From NCBI GenBank assembly GCA_946902985.2, contig OX336399.1, forward strand, positions 165,274,911 to 165,338,910: a DNA stretch of 64,000 nucleotides. Reading direction: 5' to 3'. Origin of the DNA: Meconema thalassinum (taxonomy: Eukaryota > Arthropoda > Insecta > Orthoptera > Tettigoniidae). The translations under genes and the position numbers were made by a program. Below are positions 22,800-33,200 of this stretch, piece after piece (the stretch's first letter is position 1; the number at the start of each line of letters is the position of its first letter). A model generated the notes under the pieces. That model was not told where the DNA came from. It ran no database searches and saw only the letters and a list, made by a program, of their open reading frames with translations.

Positions 22800-23764
22800 A
22801 ACTTTTCATGCTGAACATTTCTTACACTCATAGTTATCAGATATTTTTAACGGTTTGCCCAGCGTAAGCTTACAAAGCGCTCGGACGCCAGGTATTTTAT
22901 CGACTTTTCCACTAAAATCGTTAATGCTCGGCTTCCTTTGATCATAAATAAATTATTTTGTACTGAAATCATACTCGATATATCCTTTACAGAATGGTGG
23001 AAACCACATCAAAATCCATGCAGTGGTTCTCGAGTTTACCCGTAACATCCAAGAATCGGGGACTTAGTTTTATACTAAGTAGAGATGATGCAAACGGCAG
23101 CCGTGCTACCTACGTAACTGCTGTAGCTAGCTCTCGTAGACGCATGTAGGCGCTGCGGAGAACATTCCCGGACTCACTGCATCATCAGTGCTGTCTGAGG
23201 AGGATCCTTAGGGTTAAATGGCAAGATCACTGAACTAACATCAGTATCTTGGAAGAAGTATGTACCATCAGCATTGAGGCTATGGTCATGAAACATCGAC
23301 TTCGTTGGACAGGTCATGCCGTTCGTATGCCTGATTTTCGCCTTTCAAAGCAAATCATGTACGCTCAACTGAAGGGTGGCCGTCAACACCAGGGTGGACA
23401 ACAAAAAAGGTTCAGGGACATCCTAAAGTCAGACATGAAGAATTGCCACATCAACACCACTAACTGGGACAGCTAACTGCCTGGTATGGTGTAGTCTTAC
23501 CCACAAAGGTCCTAAGAACTTGGAACTACAACGTCGGAGATTTGAAACTGAGAAGTGGATTGCTCGGAAAGAGCGGGCGTTCCTCAGAATGAATAACCCA
23601 CAACAACTGGATCTCAATGCTGGCAGTGTTTGTCAGCACTGTGGAAGAATTTGTGGCTCGAGGGTTGGCCTGCATAGTCATATAAGAACTCATAGACTCA
23701 CAAATAACATCTGAGGAAGACAATCATACTCGTCAGCGAGTGATAGCCTATCATCATCAATAAG

Positions 23765-23990
23765 TCTTATACATGAGGAGTTTCGCTTTTTCTGGAACTT
23801 CTTTATTCCAAACCAGATGTTTTATTGTTTGATAAAAATTTCCCCCTTTTTGCAGCCTCTTGGTAATCTCATCTGTTGTCCTACCATCACAAGATATTTC
23901 ACTACCTACGTAAATAAGTGAAACTGTCTACCACTCTGAGGGGTTCACCATCCAACACAATAGGATTATTGACAACCACTAATGGGTTAT
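23765..23990 (-). pseudogene. LINE ORF2 fragment
   Basis: Reading the minus strand from 23985 gives NNPIVLDGEPLRVVDSF, then a YVGSEISCDGRTTDEI-type stretch and HLVWNKEVPEKAKLL. This corresponds to the YLGS...VP.K.K segment of LINE ORF2. The fragment is about 220 bp and ends at both sides without visible target duplication. Confidence 0.7.
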
Positions 23991-25153
23991 GATTTATTTA
24001 AAATCTATTAAAAACTCCAATTCAGGCTGCTAAAAGGCTAGAACCATATTTGCTCGCACATAAATAGCACGTGTATCTCACACCCGATTTTAAAATTGTA
24101 GGAAATAAAATCCTAGCATATATATAATGCATTAATTTCTGACGCCGTTATAAAGATGATCGTAGCAATTTTAAGATAGATAGAACCCCCATTAACTTTA
24201 CATCACCCGCGACTTTTTTGTTCATTTTGGCGGTGGTGCTTTCCTTTCTTTGATGGTATTTGTTGCCTGTCAGTTGCATTGTCGACAAGCAACAGTATTC
24301 TGTCTTCACGTTCCATTGTTGTTTGTTTTCTTGTGGAGGCCAATCACCAAGTTAAGTGAAAATGCAGGGTTTAAACTCAAAGTTACAAAATATGCAAATG
24401 ACAAGCTGCTGATTGAGAATTCAATGTGACTGAATTTAATATTTGCTGCTGGCGTGAACAGAAAGATGCGCGCTGAAGTGTGCAACCGATCCATCAGTCG
24501 CTAGTCAAGTCCAATGCGCTTTGTTGACAGCGTGTAAGTAAATCAGTTTCGCAGTGTTCATGACTGTACAGCAGACAAGCAAAAAGGAGTGGTGAAGCAG
24601 TAGTCTTTAAAGCAGAATGGGAAATTTCATTTTTCTGTTTAGCTTGTAAAGGGCATGCCAAATGTCGAGTGTGCAACAGAGATGTAACGTGTTAAAAGGA
24701 ACACAATTTGTTGTTGAATTTTCCTCTCTAATATGTTCACATTTCAATTTGGAATAAATCGCAATATTCTTTACTTAACACTTCGTGTTCCTTTCTTGCA
24801 CATTCCGTACATCGGAGTACCATTCGATTTGTATATGCGGTATATTTGTTATGGCAAAACAGCCCTATCAATATGTCAACAATCCCACAAGAGCAGACGG
24901 CCGCACGACTGTACGTACGTATCTAGTCAGCGTGGTCCGAACATCGTCCGTCTCCTTGCTACCACAGTGTAGTGGTGGTAGGGGAAGGAGTGCTAGTCTG
25001 ACTGCCCAGTGCTCCCTAAGCGTGGCCGCGCTCCCGGAGTGCAATGACTGGATGGCCCTGCTCTAGCCTGTGCCAACAGAACTGATGTAAGGCAAGCTAT
25101 TCTCTGAAGTCATTAATGTGATTCTAAATATGTACATTATCATCTTCTTGCAG
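23991..25153. other. Intronic sequence, nothing recognised
   Basis: I find no domain, no terminal repeats and no RNA gene. A stretch near 24045-24085 (TTTGCTCGCACATAAATAGCAC) weakly resembles the terminal sequence of the satellite-bearing TIR elements, but no partner end is visible. Confidence 0.45.
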
Positions 25154-25230
25154 GTGCCAAATCCCGTCAAGATTTGACTGAGGCATTGGAGATTTCCAAA
25201 ACGATCCTGACAGCATTTAGGAAACAATGA
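25154..25230 (+). CDS. TBP-family gene, last coding exon
   Basis: After CTTGCAG the exon completes Gly and reads AKSRQDLTEALEISKTILTAF then RKQ and TGA at 25228-25230. It corresponds to the last helix of TBP, where the family usually has GAKVR...I..AF..I.P.L..F.K. Protein length from 3725 to the stop is about 91 residues, the size of one saddle repeat. The exon is diverged from ordinary TBP but keeps GAKSR, the spaced hydrophobic residues and the C-terminal basic end. I see no AATAAA in the next 200 bases, so the 3' UTR end is not defined. Confidence 0.88.
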
Positions 25231-25431
25231 AAGTTTACTTCAAGCAGAGCATACCTGATGAATTCAAAGTGTAATATCTTTTTTAATTTATTTATACATT
25301 TCATTGATAGATTTATTGATGTTTCCTCTCATATTTGTTGATATGATGAGGTCTTGACTGAATTGTTTTGTACCTTGATGGTCACGTTGTGTGAATAGCA
25401 GTAAGTAATGATAGGTTTTTTGAATCAATTT

Positions 25432-25650
25432 ATGGCACTTCTCCACCTTCCTCTTTCCTTCCACCATTCCTCTTCCAAGATCTTGTCCCAGTCCAGATTC
25501 CTCTGTCTTCTTCACTGAATCAATCGACCTTATTCTAGGTCTTCCCCCTTGTCCTCTTACCCTTGCACTTTGCCTCGAGCATCTGTCTTGGTATTCTATT
25601 TTCCTCCATCCTCTTTACATGTCCAAACCACCTTAGTTTTTTGAATATTT
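25432..25650 (-). pseudogene. Truncated LINE 3' end, same family as 61073-64000
   Basis: This block closely matches the region near 61130-61345, including the segment read on the minus strand as [21 protein letters not shown] coding. It is truncated at both ends. It lies about 200 bp after the stop codon of the TBP-family gene. Confidence 0.8.
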
Positions 25651-26034
25651 ATATAACTCCACTGTTAAAGTGAAATTTATTAGCATTATCTAATTGTGGT
25701 GTATCATATAGTCTTAAGGGCTGGGTTCACCAAATATTTTTAAAAGTTTAACAAACCATTAAAGGCCGTTAACGTACGGTTATCGAAATGTTGTGGTTCA
25801 CCAAACCATCGCCGTCTGCTGTGCTCTAACGCCTTCCCATTCAGCGCGAATTGTATGATAACAAGGGGAGGATAAGACGCATGGGTCACCGATTCGAACC
25901 ATCTTTAGTACACATGTAGGACATGACCAGGCGTATATCAGGTGCAAGTATTAAGGTGCGCTTCTCAACCGATTCTGAAAAATTAATTGCAGTTACAGTG
26001 CAGCGTCTATGTGCGTTGTACGCTAGCAATAAGG

Positions 26035-26115
26035 CAACGAGCGCGTGATACAGTGGTAAGAGCCCTGCTTCGTAAGCGCGGGATCGCTGGATCGAATCCC
26101 ACTGGTGAGCTTTTG
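26035..26115 (+). other. tRNA-like sequence, probably SINE head or tRNA relic
   Basis: The segment has CAGTGGTAAGAGCCCTGC resembling a D-arm with box A and GGATCGAATCCC resembling a T-arm with box B, spaced as in a tRNA. I could not pair a clean acceptor stem, so it is probably a pol III-type relic and not a functional tRNA. Confidence 0.4.
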
Positions 26116-26375
26116 CAGTGTGTATCGTATCCTCCCCTTGTAAGCAACTAACATCCCCTACTTGATGATCTTCCCGATAGCGCTGCCAGGTTGAACCGAT
26201 TGTGAGCCTGTCCAAGCATGCAATTCCGCTTACGTCTCTAATTTTAATATCTGACACCTTTGATGTTTGTTACATGAGTTGTGTAATGTGAGAAGTGCAG
26301 TGGTGTTAACGAAGTGTTGGTGCTGATGCGTTGATATTTTGTATTACTTACAGTAGTTGCAGCATTTTCATCATC

Positions 26376-26415
26376 TTCAATTCCCGGTTCCAGTCTCTTC
26401 CTGGGTCGAGTTGTG
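26376..26415 (-). repeat. Very short LINE 3' end
   Basis: CCGGTTCCAGTCTCTTCC and the following GTCGAGTTGTGAATTA match the LINE 3' end at 27841-27880. Only about 40 bp are left, typical of an extreme 5' truncation. Confidence 0.5.
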
Positions 26416-26853
26416 AATTATGTTATTTTTATTTGAATGATTAATCTTTTTACTTTCATTTGGTGAGAACAAAATGAAAATACATTCAATACTTCCAGTG
26501 ATATGCCCCTTAATGTTAGTTGCTGTCGCTTAAGTTGTCTCACCTTTAGGCAAGTTTGAGGCTCGTTTCCCGATAACTTAATTTCCACACAGCGTTTACA
26601 TCATAACTCAAATACAAAGATATCTCAATGAAATTTGGTATCATTGTGTATTGTACTAAAATGAACAACATACCGTACACCAAAATGTTTCGTGTATCAA
26701 GCATACTTCCCATTTAAGAGAATATCTTTACCCAACAAAAGTAAAAAAAATATACATTAAAGACTCGGTCAAACAGGACGCGGGCTGACCGCACGAACGG
26801 AACGACCGCAGCTCGTCGCGGACTGGGGTGGTCAAACTGAGTACAGACAAGTC

Positions 26854-27160
26854 ATGGCGAACCAGTGTAAAAGAAATCGCGATTCGCGATTGTGCATATC
26901 AGTGTTCTCTGTTCGTGGTGTTAATTCAACTGTCCAGCAGTCCTCGGACGAAGAAGAATTGCTTCTTCTGTTCACTTTGAATCAAGCTAGATGAAAAAGA
27001 AAATGGGTGAATGACACTAATGAAAAAAGACGGGAGTTGGGCGAGTATCACAAACTATGGTACGAGTTGAGGTAATTTCCTGACCGTATTTTCGTGTATT
27101 TTCGAATGACTGTAGAAGTAATGGTAGCGTTGTGTTCTGCGCACCACCTTCTCGGCTGAC
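26854..27160 (+). pseudogene. PIF/Harbinger-like transposase, N-terminal remnant
   Basis: The ATG at 26854 opens a frame reading SSDEEELLLLFTL, a TGA, KRKWVNDTNEKRRELGEY, HKLWYELR, a TAA, then FPDRIFVYFRMTVE. The order of an acidic Leu-rich start, a W.....N..R...GEY/FH.L..EL block and DRFF.YFRM is the pattern of HARBI1-like transposases before the DDE core. The two stops and the missing catalytic domain make it inactive. The sequence CGGTCAAAC upstream at 26769 resembles an element terminus but has no partner that I found. Confidence 0.65.
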
Positions 27161-27586
27161 TTGAGCTCTAGCGCTGTGAGGTAACTGGTGGAGAATTTTA
27201 GTACTCCTGCATGTTCGGTGTTATGGGGAGGCGTTATAGCATAGCAGACAACTGGGACCAAACTGTAACAATCCATTACCTATCCCTAACGAGCCATTAA
27301 AACTAATTGCTGTGTCTACATACAATTAACGGCCGACGGTCGATTTACGTGGCATTACAATCATAATGGAGCGTGCATTACAATTTATTCTCAAAAATGA
27401 TGTTCTTAATGACGTGACAGATATTCGCCAACCTTGAATTTATAAAGAACGAAGGAATTACTTTGATGAATGTGGCGACACAGAATTATTATGAGATTTC
27501 ATTTGTCAGAACCTCCTTGTTGAATGTTCTACAGATGATAGAACCTAACCTGCAATTCCTATGTGACGAGTAAAATAATTAGTCTA

Positions 27587-27818
27587 AAAGTGGTACCTCG
27601 TAAGTCAACATTTGGCCAGATTGAGAATTGTTTCTTAAAATTTGTGTCAAGATAGCTTTACCTTCCTAGAGTAACCTCGTAAGTCAAATATATATCTGAG
27701 GGAAATTTATTGTTGAAGACTTATGAGGTTACTCGAGGACGGTAAAGCTATTTTTGCCACAAATTTTAATATGCAATTCTCAATATGGCCAAAACTTGAC
27801 TTACGAGGTACCACTTTT
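27587..27818. mobile_element. Palindromic MITE
   Basis: Two arms of roughly 105 bp, starting AAAGTGGTACCTCGTAAGTC on both strands, form a long imperfect inverted repeat with a short spacer near 27700. It is non-coding. Its target duplication is not certain. Confidence 0.75.
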
Positions 27819-27835
27819 CGACCAAAGAATATATC

Positions 27836-27919
27836 ATTATCCGGTTTCAGTCTCTTCCGGGGTCGGGTTGTGAATTAACGACCTCCATCTTTGTCCCTCC
27901 ACCACTCCTTTCCTATTCC
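27836..27919 (-). pseudogene. LINE 3' end, left part of a split copy
   Basis: The sequence from the 3' terminus (GGTTTCAGTCTCTTCC) to CCTTTCCTATTCC is LINE. It continues at 34376 on the far side of the ankyrin-array element, which is inserted at TTCC. Confidence 0.7.
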
Positions 27920-28187
27920 CAGGGTTGATACATGACCAGGAAAACCGGGAAAAGTCCGGGATTTTTGTTGTGGTCAGGGAAAACCGGGAAAAGTCGGAGA
28001 AATTTGTAAAAAAAAAAATAAGAGAGAGAGAGAAAGAAGAAAAGAACAAATTATTAAGGTTCGACAGTTATATTTTGGTTGGTATACCTTCAGAAGGTGA
28101 GTTGGGATTTACCTTAGTGACCAGGCTCATTCATGTGTTGCGGAGGACAATTTTATATTTTCCTATCAAACACTGGTCATGAACTTT

Positions 28188-28370
28188 CTCACGGCTCCAC
28201 TACTGACATCCTTAGGTGTATCACCATTACTGTTTTTCACATTGACATTAGCATGACACTCGGTCACCAGGTAGCGCACCTCCTCGAGGTGACCAGACTT
28301 TGCACCTTGGTGTAGAGGAATGTTCTGATTACTGTTTCTAACACAAGTGTCTACCTGACAATCGGTCTGA
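28188..28370 (-). pseudogene. Ankyrin-repeat-coding fragment, first (insert-free) unit
   Basis: On the minus strand each unit reads TECYIDTCVRNSNQ-type sequence, then an ankyrin repeat (NIPLHQAAKSGHLE, VRYLVTECHANVNV), then DGDTPKDVSSGAVRKFMSS-type sequence and a stop, as judged from the best-preserved units. This fits the family pattern TPLH.AA..GH...V..L...GA.VN. In this unit the NV..SDGD junction is not interrupted. Upstream of the coding part, every unit has a pyrimidine-rich stretch and CAG that could serve as a splice acceptor, so the unit looks like a captured terminal exon with its preceding intron. There is no start codon of its own. This copy differs by substitutions from the others. 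Equivalent readings occur in all 14 units. Confidence 0.6.
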
Positions 28371-28628
28371 TTTTTCTTTCTGCGGTCAGGGAAAAGTGGG
28401 CGAATTTTGTAAAAAAAAAAGAGAGAAAGAAGAAAAAAATAATTCAGGTTTGACAGTTATTTATTGGTTGGTATACCTTCAGAAGGTGAGTTGGTAGTTA
28501 CCTTAGTGACCAGGCTCATTCATGTGTTGCAGAAGACAATTTTATATTTTCCTATCAAACACTGGACATGAACTTTCTCACGGCTCCACTACTAACATCC
28601 TTAGGTGTATCACCATCACTGTTTCTCA

Positions 28629-28703
28629 CATTGACATTATTATTGATGATGATAATTGTTGTTTTAAGGGGCCTAACATCTAGGTTATCGGCCCGAAATT
28701 GAC
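28629..28703 (-). mobile_element. SINE-tail-like 58-bp insert in the ankyrin unit (unit 2 copy)
   Basis: Between direct repeats of CATTGACATT lies a block with TTAAGGGGCCTAACATCTAGG and GTTATCGGCCCGA and an ATT/GAT-type triplet tail. The arrangement is that of a 5'-truncated SINE 3' end with a 10-bp target duplication, on the same strand as the ankyrin reading. It is present in units 2-13 and absent from 1 and 14, so it inserted once and was amplified with the unit. Confidence 0.6.
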
Positions 28704-30052
28704 ATTAGCATGACACTCGGTCACCAGGTAGCGCACCACCTTGGGGTGACCAGACTTTGCACCTTGGTGTAGAGGAATCTTCTGATTACTGTTTCTAACA
28801 CAAGTTCTATATGACATTCAATCTGATATTTTTTCTGCGCTCAGGGAAAATTGGAAATAATGGGGGAATTAAAAAAAAAAGAGAGAGAAAGGAGAAAAAA
28901 GAAAGAATTATAAAGCTTTGACAGTTATTTTTTGGTTGGTATACCTTCAGAAGGTGAGTTGTTAGTTACCTTAGTGACCAGGCTCATTCATGTGTTGCAG
29001 AGGACAATTTTATATTTTCCTATCAAACACTGGACATGAACTTTCTCACGGCTCCACTACTGACATCCTTAGGTGTATCACCATCACTGTTTTTCACATT
29101 GACATTATTATTGATGATGATAATTGTTTTAAGGGGCCTAACATCTAGGTTATCGGCCCGACATTGACATTAGCATGACACTCGGTCACCAGGTAGCGCA
29201 CCTCCTCGAGGTGACCAGACTTTGCAGCTTGGTGTAGAGGAATGTTCTGATTACTGTTTCTAACACAAGTGTCTATATAACATTCGGTCAGATTTTTTTC
29301 TGCGGTCGGGGAAAACCGGGAATATGGGGCAATTTTGTAAAAAAAAAAAAAGAATTATTATCGTTCGACAGTTACTTTTTGCTTGGTACACCTTCAGAAG
29401 GTACGTTGGGTGTTACCTTAGTGACCAGGCTCATTCATGTGTTGCAGAGTTCAATTTTATATTTTCCTATCAACCACTGGACATGAACTTTCTCACGGCT
29501 CCACTACTAACATCCTGAGGTGTATCACCATCACTGTTTTTCACATTGACATTATTATTGATGATGATAATTGTTGTTTTAAGGGGCCTAACATCTAGGT
29601 TATCGGCCCGACATTGACATTAGCATGACACTCGGTCACCAGGTTGTGCACCACCTCGAGATGACCAGACTTTGCACCTTGGTGTAGAGGAATGTTCTGA
29701 TTACTGTTTCTAACACAAGTGTCTATATGACATTCGGTCAGATTTTTTTGCTGCAGTCAGGGAAAACCGGGAAAGTCGGGGAATTTAGTTAAAAAAGAGA
29801 GAGAAAGAAGAAAAGAAAAATATTAAGGTTTGACAGTTATTTTTTGTTGGTATACCTTCGGAAGGTGAGTTGGGAGTTACCTTAGTGACCAGGCTCATTC
29901 ATGTGTTGCCGAGGACAATTTTATATTTGCCTATCAAACACTGGACATGAACTTTCTCATTGCTCCACTACTAACATCCTTAGGTGTATCATCATTACTG
30001 TTTCTCACATTGACATTATTATTGATGATAATTGTTTTAAGGGGCCTAACAT

Positions 30053-30259
30053 CTAGGTTATCGGCCCGACATTGACATTAGCATGACACTCGGTCACCAG
30101 GTAGCGCACCTCCTCGAGGTGACCAGACTTTGCAGCTTGGTGTAGAGGAATGTTCTGATTACTGTTTCTAACACAAGTGTCTATATAACATTCGGTCAGA
30201 TTTTTTTCTGCGGTCGGGGAAAACCGAGAAAAATGGGGAAAACCGGGAATATGGGGCAA
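30053..30259 (-). pseudogene. Ankyrin fragment, typical insert-bearing unit
   Basis: This unit is representative of units 2-13. The frame reads from PGFPHFSRFSPTAEKNLT into the ankyrin repeat (NIPLHQAAKSGHLEEVRYL, VTECHANVNV) and then enters the SINE-like insert, where GPIT and a TAG end it. The second half (SDGDTPKDV) follows after the insert in the same unit but is cut off from translation. An identical 68-codon reading recurs at 30962-31168. Confidence 0.6.
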
Positions 30260-33200
30260 TTTTGTAAAAAAGAATTATTAACGTTCGACAGTTACTTTTT
30301 GCTTGGTACACCTTCAGAAGGTAAGTTGGGTGTTACCTTAGTGACCAGGCTCATTCATGTGTTGCAGAGGACAATTTTATATTTTCCTATCAACCACTGG
30401 ACAAGAACTTTCTCACGGCTCCACTACTGACATCCTTAGGTGTATCACCATCACTGTTTTTCACATTGACATTATTATTGATGATGATAATTGTTTTAAG
30501 GGGCCTAACATCTAGGTTATCGGCCCGACATTGACATTAGCATGACACTCGGTCACCAGGTAGCGCACCTCCTCGAGGTGACCAGACTTTGCAGCTTGGT
30601 GTAGAGGAATGTTCTGATTACTGTTTCTAACACAAGTGTCTATATAACATTCGGTCAGATTTTTTTCTGCGGTCGGGGAAAACCGGGAATATGGGGCAAT
30701 TTTGTAAAAAAAAAAAAAGAATTATTATCGTTCGACAGTTACTTTTTGCTTGGTACACCTTCAGAAGGTACGTTGGGTGTTACCTTAGTGACCAGGCTCA
30801 TTCATGTGTTGCAGAGTTCAATTTTATATTTTCCTATCAACCACTGGACATGAACTTTCTCACGGCTCCACTACTAACATCCTGAGGTGTATCACCATCA
30901 CTGTTTTTCACATTGACATTATTATTGATGATGATAATTGTTGTTTTAAGGGGCCTAACATCTAGGTTATCGGCCCGACATTGACATTAGCATGACACTC
31001 GGTCACCAGGTAGCGCACCTCCTCGAGGTGACCAGACTTTGCAGCTTGGTGTAGAGGAATGTTCTGATTACTGTTTCTAACACAAGTGTCTATATAACAT
31101 TCGGTCAGATTTTTTTCTGCGGTCGGGGAAAACCGAGAAAAATGGGGAAAACCGGGAATATGGGGCAATTTTGTAAAAAAGAATTATTAACGTTCGACAG
31201 TTACTTTTTGCTTGGTACACCTTCAGAAGGTAAGTTGGGTGTTACCTTAGTGACCAGGCTCATTCATGTGTTGCAGAGGACAATTTTATATTTTCCTATC
31301 AACCACTGGACAAGAACTTTCTCACGGCTCCACTACTGACATCCTAAGGTGTATCACCATCACTGTTTTTCACATTGACATAATTATTGATGATGATAAT
31401 TGTTGTTTTAAGGGGCCTAACATCTAGGTTATCGGCCCGACATTGACATTAGCATGACACTCGGTCACCAGGTAGTGCACCACCTTGGGGTGACCAGACT
31501 TTGCACCTTGGTGTAGAGGAATGTTCTGATTACTGTTTCTAACACAAGTGTCTATATAGCATTCGGTCAGATTTTTTTTTCTGCTGTCAGGGAAATCCGA
31601 GAAAAGTGGGGAAAACCGGAAAAATGGGGCAATAAAAAAGAGAGAGAGAAAGAAGAATATAAAAGAATTATTAAGGTCTCACAGTTATTTTTTGGTTGGT
31701 ACACCTTCAGAAGGTGAGTTGGGAGTTACCTTAGTGACACGGCTTATTCATGTTTTGCGGAGGACAATTTTATATTTTCCTATCAAACACTGGTCATGAA
31801 CTTTCTCACGGCTCCACTACTAACATCCTTAGGTGTATCACCATCACTGTTTTTCACATCTACATCATTATTGATGATAATTGTTGTTTTAAGGAGCCTA
31901 ACATCTAGGTTATCGGCCCGACGTTGACATTAGCATGACTCGGTCACCAGGTTGCGCACCAACTCGATGTGACCAGTTTTTACAGCTTGGTGTAGAGGAA
32001 TGTTCTGATTACTGTTTCTAACACAAGTGTCTATATAACATTCGGTCAGATTTTTTTTTCTGCGGTTGGGGAAAACCAAGGAAAGTGGGGAAAATGGGGC
32101 AATTTTGTAAAAAAAAAATAATTATTAACGTTTGACAGTAATTTTTTGGTTGGTACACCCTCAGAAGGTGAGTTGGTAGTTACCTTAGTGACCTGGCTCA
32201 TTCATGTATTGCAGAGGACAATTTTATATTTGCCTATCAAACACTGGGGACATGAACTTTCTCACGGCTCCACTACTAACATCCTTAGGTGTATCACCAT
32301 CACTGTTTTTCACATTGACATTATTGATGATGATAATTGTTGTTTTAAGGGGCCTAACATCTAGGTTATCGGCCCGATATTGACATTAGCATGACACTCG
32401 GTCCCTGGGTAGCGCACCACCTCGAGGTGAGGAGACTTTGCAGCTTGGTGTAGAGGAATGTTCTGATTACTGTTTCTAACACAAGTGTCTATATAACATT
32501 CGGTCAGATTTTTTTGCTGCATTCAGGGAAAACCGGGAAAAGTCGGGGAATTTAGTTAAAAAAGAGAGAGAAAGATGAAAAGAAATATATTAAGGTTTGA
32601 CAGTTATTTTTTGTTGGTACACCTTCAGAAGGTGAGTTGGGAGTTACCTTAGGGACCAGGCTCATTCATGTGCTGCCGAGGACAATTTTATATTTTCCTA
32701 TCAAACACTGGACTTGAACTTTCTCACGGCTCCACTACTGACATCCTGAGGTGTATCACCATCACTGTTTTTCACATTGATATTATTATTGATGATGATA
32801 ATTGTTGTTTTAAGGGGCCTAACATCTAGGTTATCGGCCCGACCTTGATATTAGCATGACACTCGGTCACCAGGTAGCGCACCACCACGAGATGACCAGA
32901 CTTTGCAGCTTGGTGTAGAGGAATGTTCTGATTACTGTTTCTAACACAAGTGTCTACATAACATTCGGACAGATTTTTTGTCTGCGGTCTGGGAAAACCG
33001 GGAAAATCGGGCAATTAAAAAAAATTATTAACTTTTGACAGTTATTTTTTGGTTGGTACACCTTCAGAGGGTGAGTTGGAAGTTACCTTAGTGACCTGGC
33101 TCATTCACGTATTGCAGAGGACAATTTTATATTTGCCTATCAAACACTGGGGACATGAACTTTCTCACGGCTCCACTAATAACATCCTTAGGTGTATCAC

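Larger units (their letters stand above)
21531..23179 (+). mobile_element. Tc1/mariner-like element carrying a nested insertion
   Basis: The termini start CAGGGCGCCCAAGAATG (left) and CAGTGAGTCCGGGAATG (complement of right) and both continue TTCTCCGCAG. TA lies at 21529-21530; the right target is CA, probably a mutated TA. Removing the 670 bp due to the nested insertion leaves about 980 bp. It carries a transposase N-terminal domain at 22428-22799 but no catalytic core. Confidence 0.78.
20960..23717 (+). pseudogene. LINE ORF2 fragment split by nested transposons
   Basis: On the plus strand the fragment starts at the RT catalytic region (LQYADDNVVLASS near 21080) and continues through FAYLGSHLS and VVIPILL. 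It is cut at 21530 by a Tc1-like element and resumes at 23180 with a RCLRRILRVKWQDH-type reading, RLRWTGHAVRM and, at 23621-23690, a C2H2-like CQHCGRICGSRVGL motif. Such a C-terminal finger is known in some LINE ORF2 proteins. Stops are present in both halves. The element is truncated at its 5' end. Confidence 0.82.
16492..25153 (+). other. TBP-family gene, last intron (8.7 kb)
   Basis: The intron starts GTAAGT and ends CTTGCAG. It contains two LINE insertions with clear target duplications, a further minus-strand LINE tail, a nested LINE/Tc1-like/hAT-like stack and another LINE fragment. From 23991 to 25153 I see no feature I can support. Confidence 0.8.

Noticed and set aside
26035..26115. 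Functional tRNA gene
   Set aside because: Box A- and box B-like parts exist, but I could not pair a proper acceptor stem.
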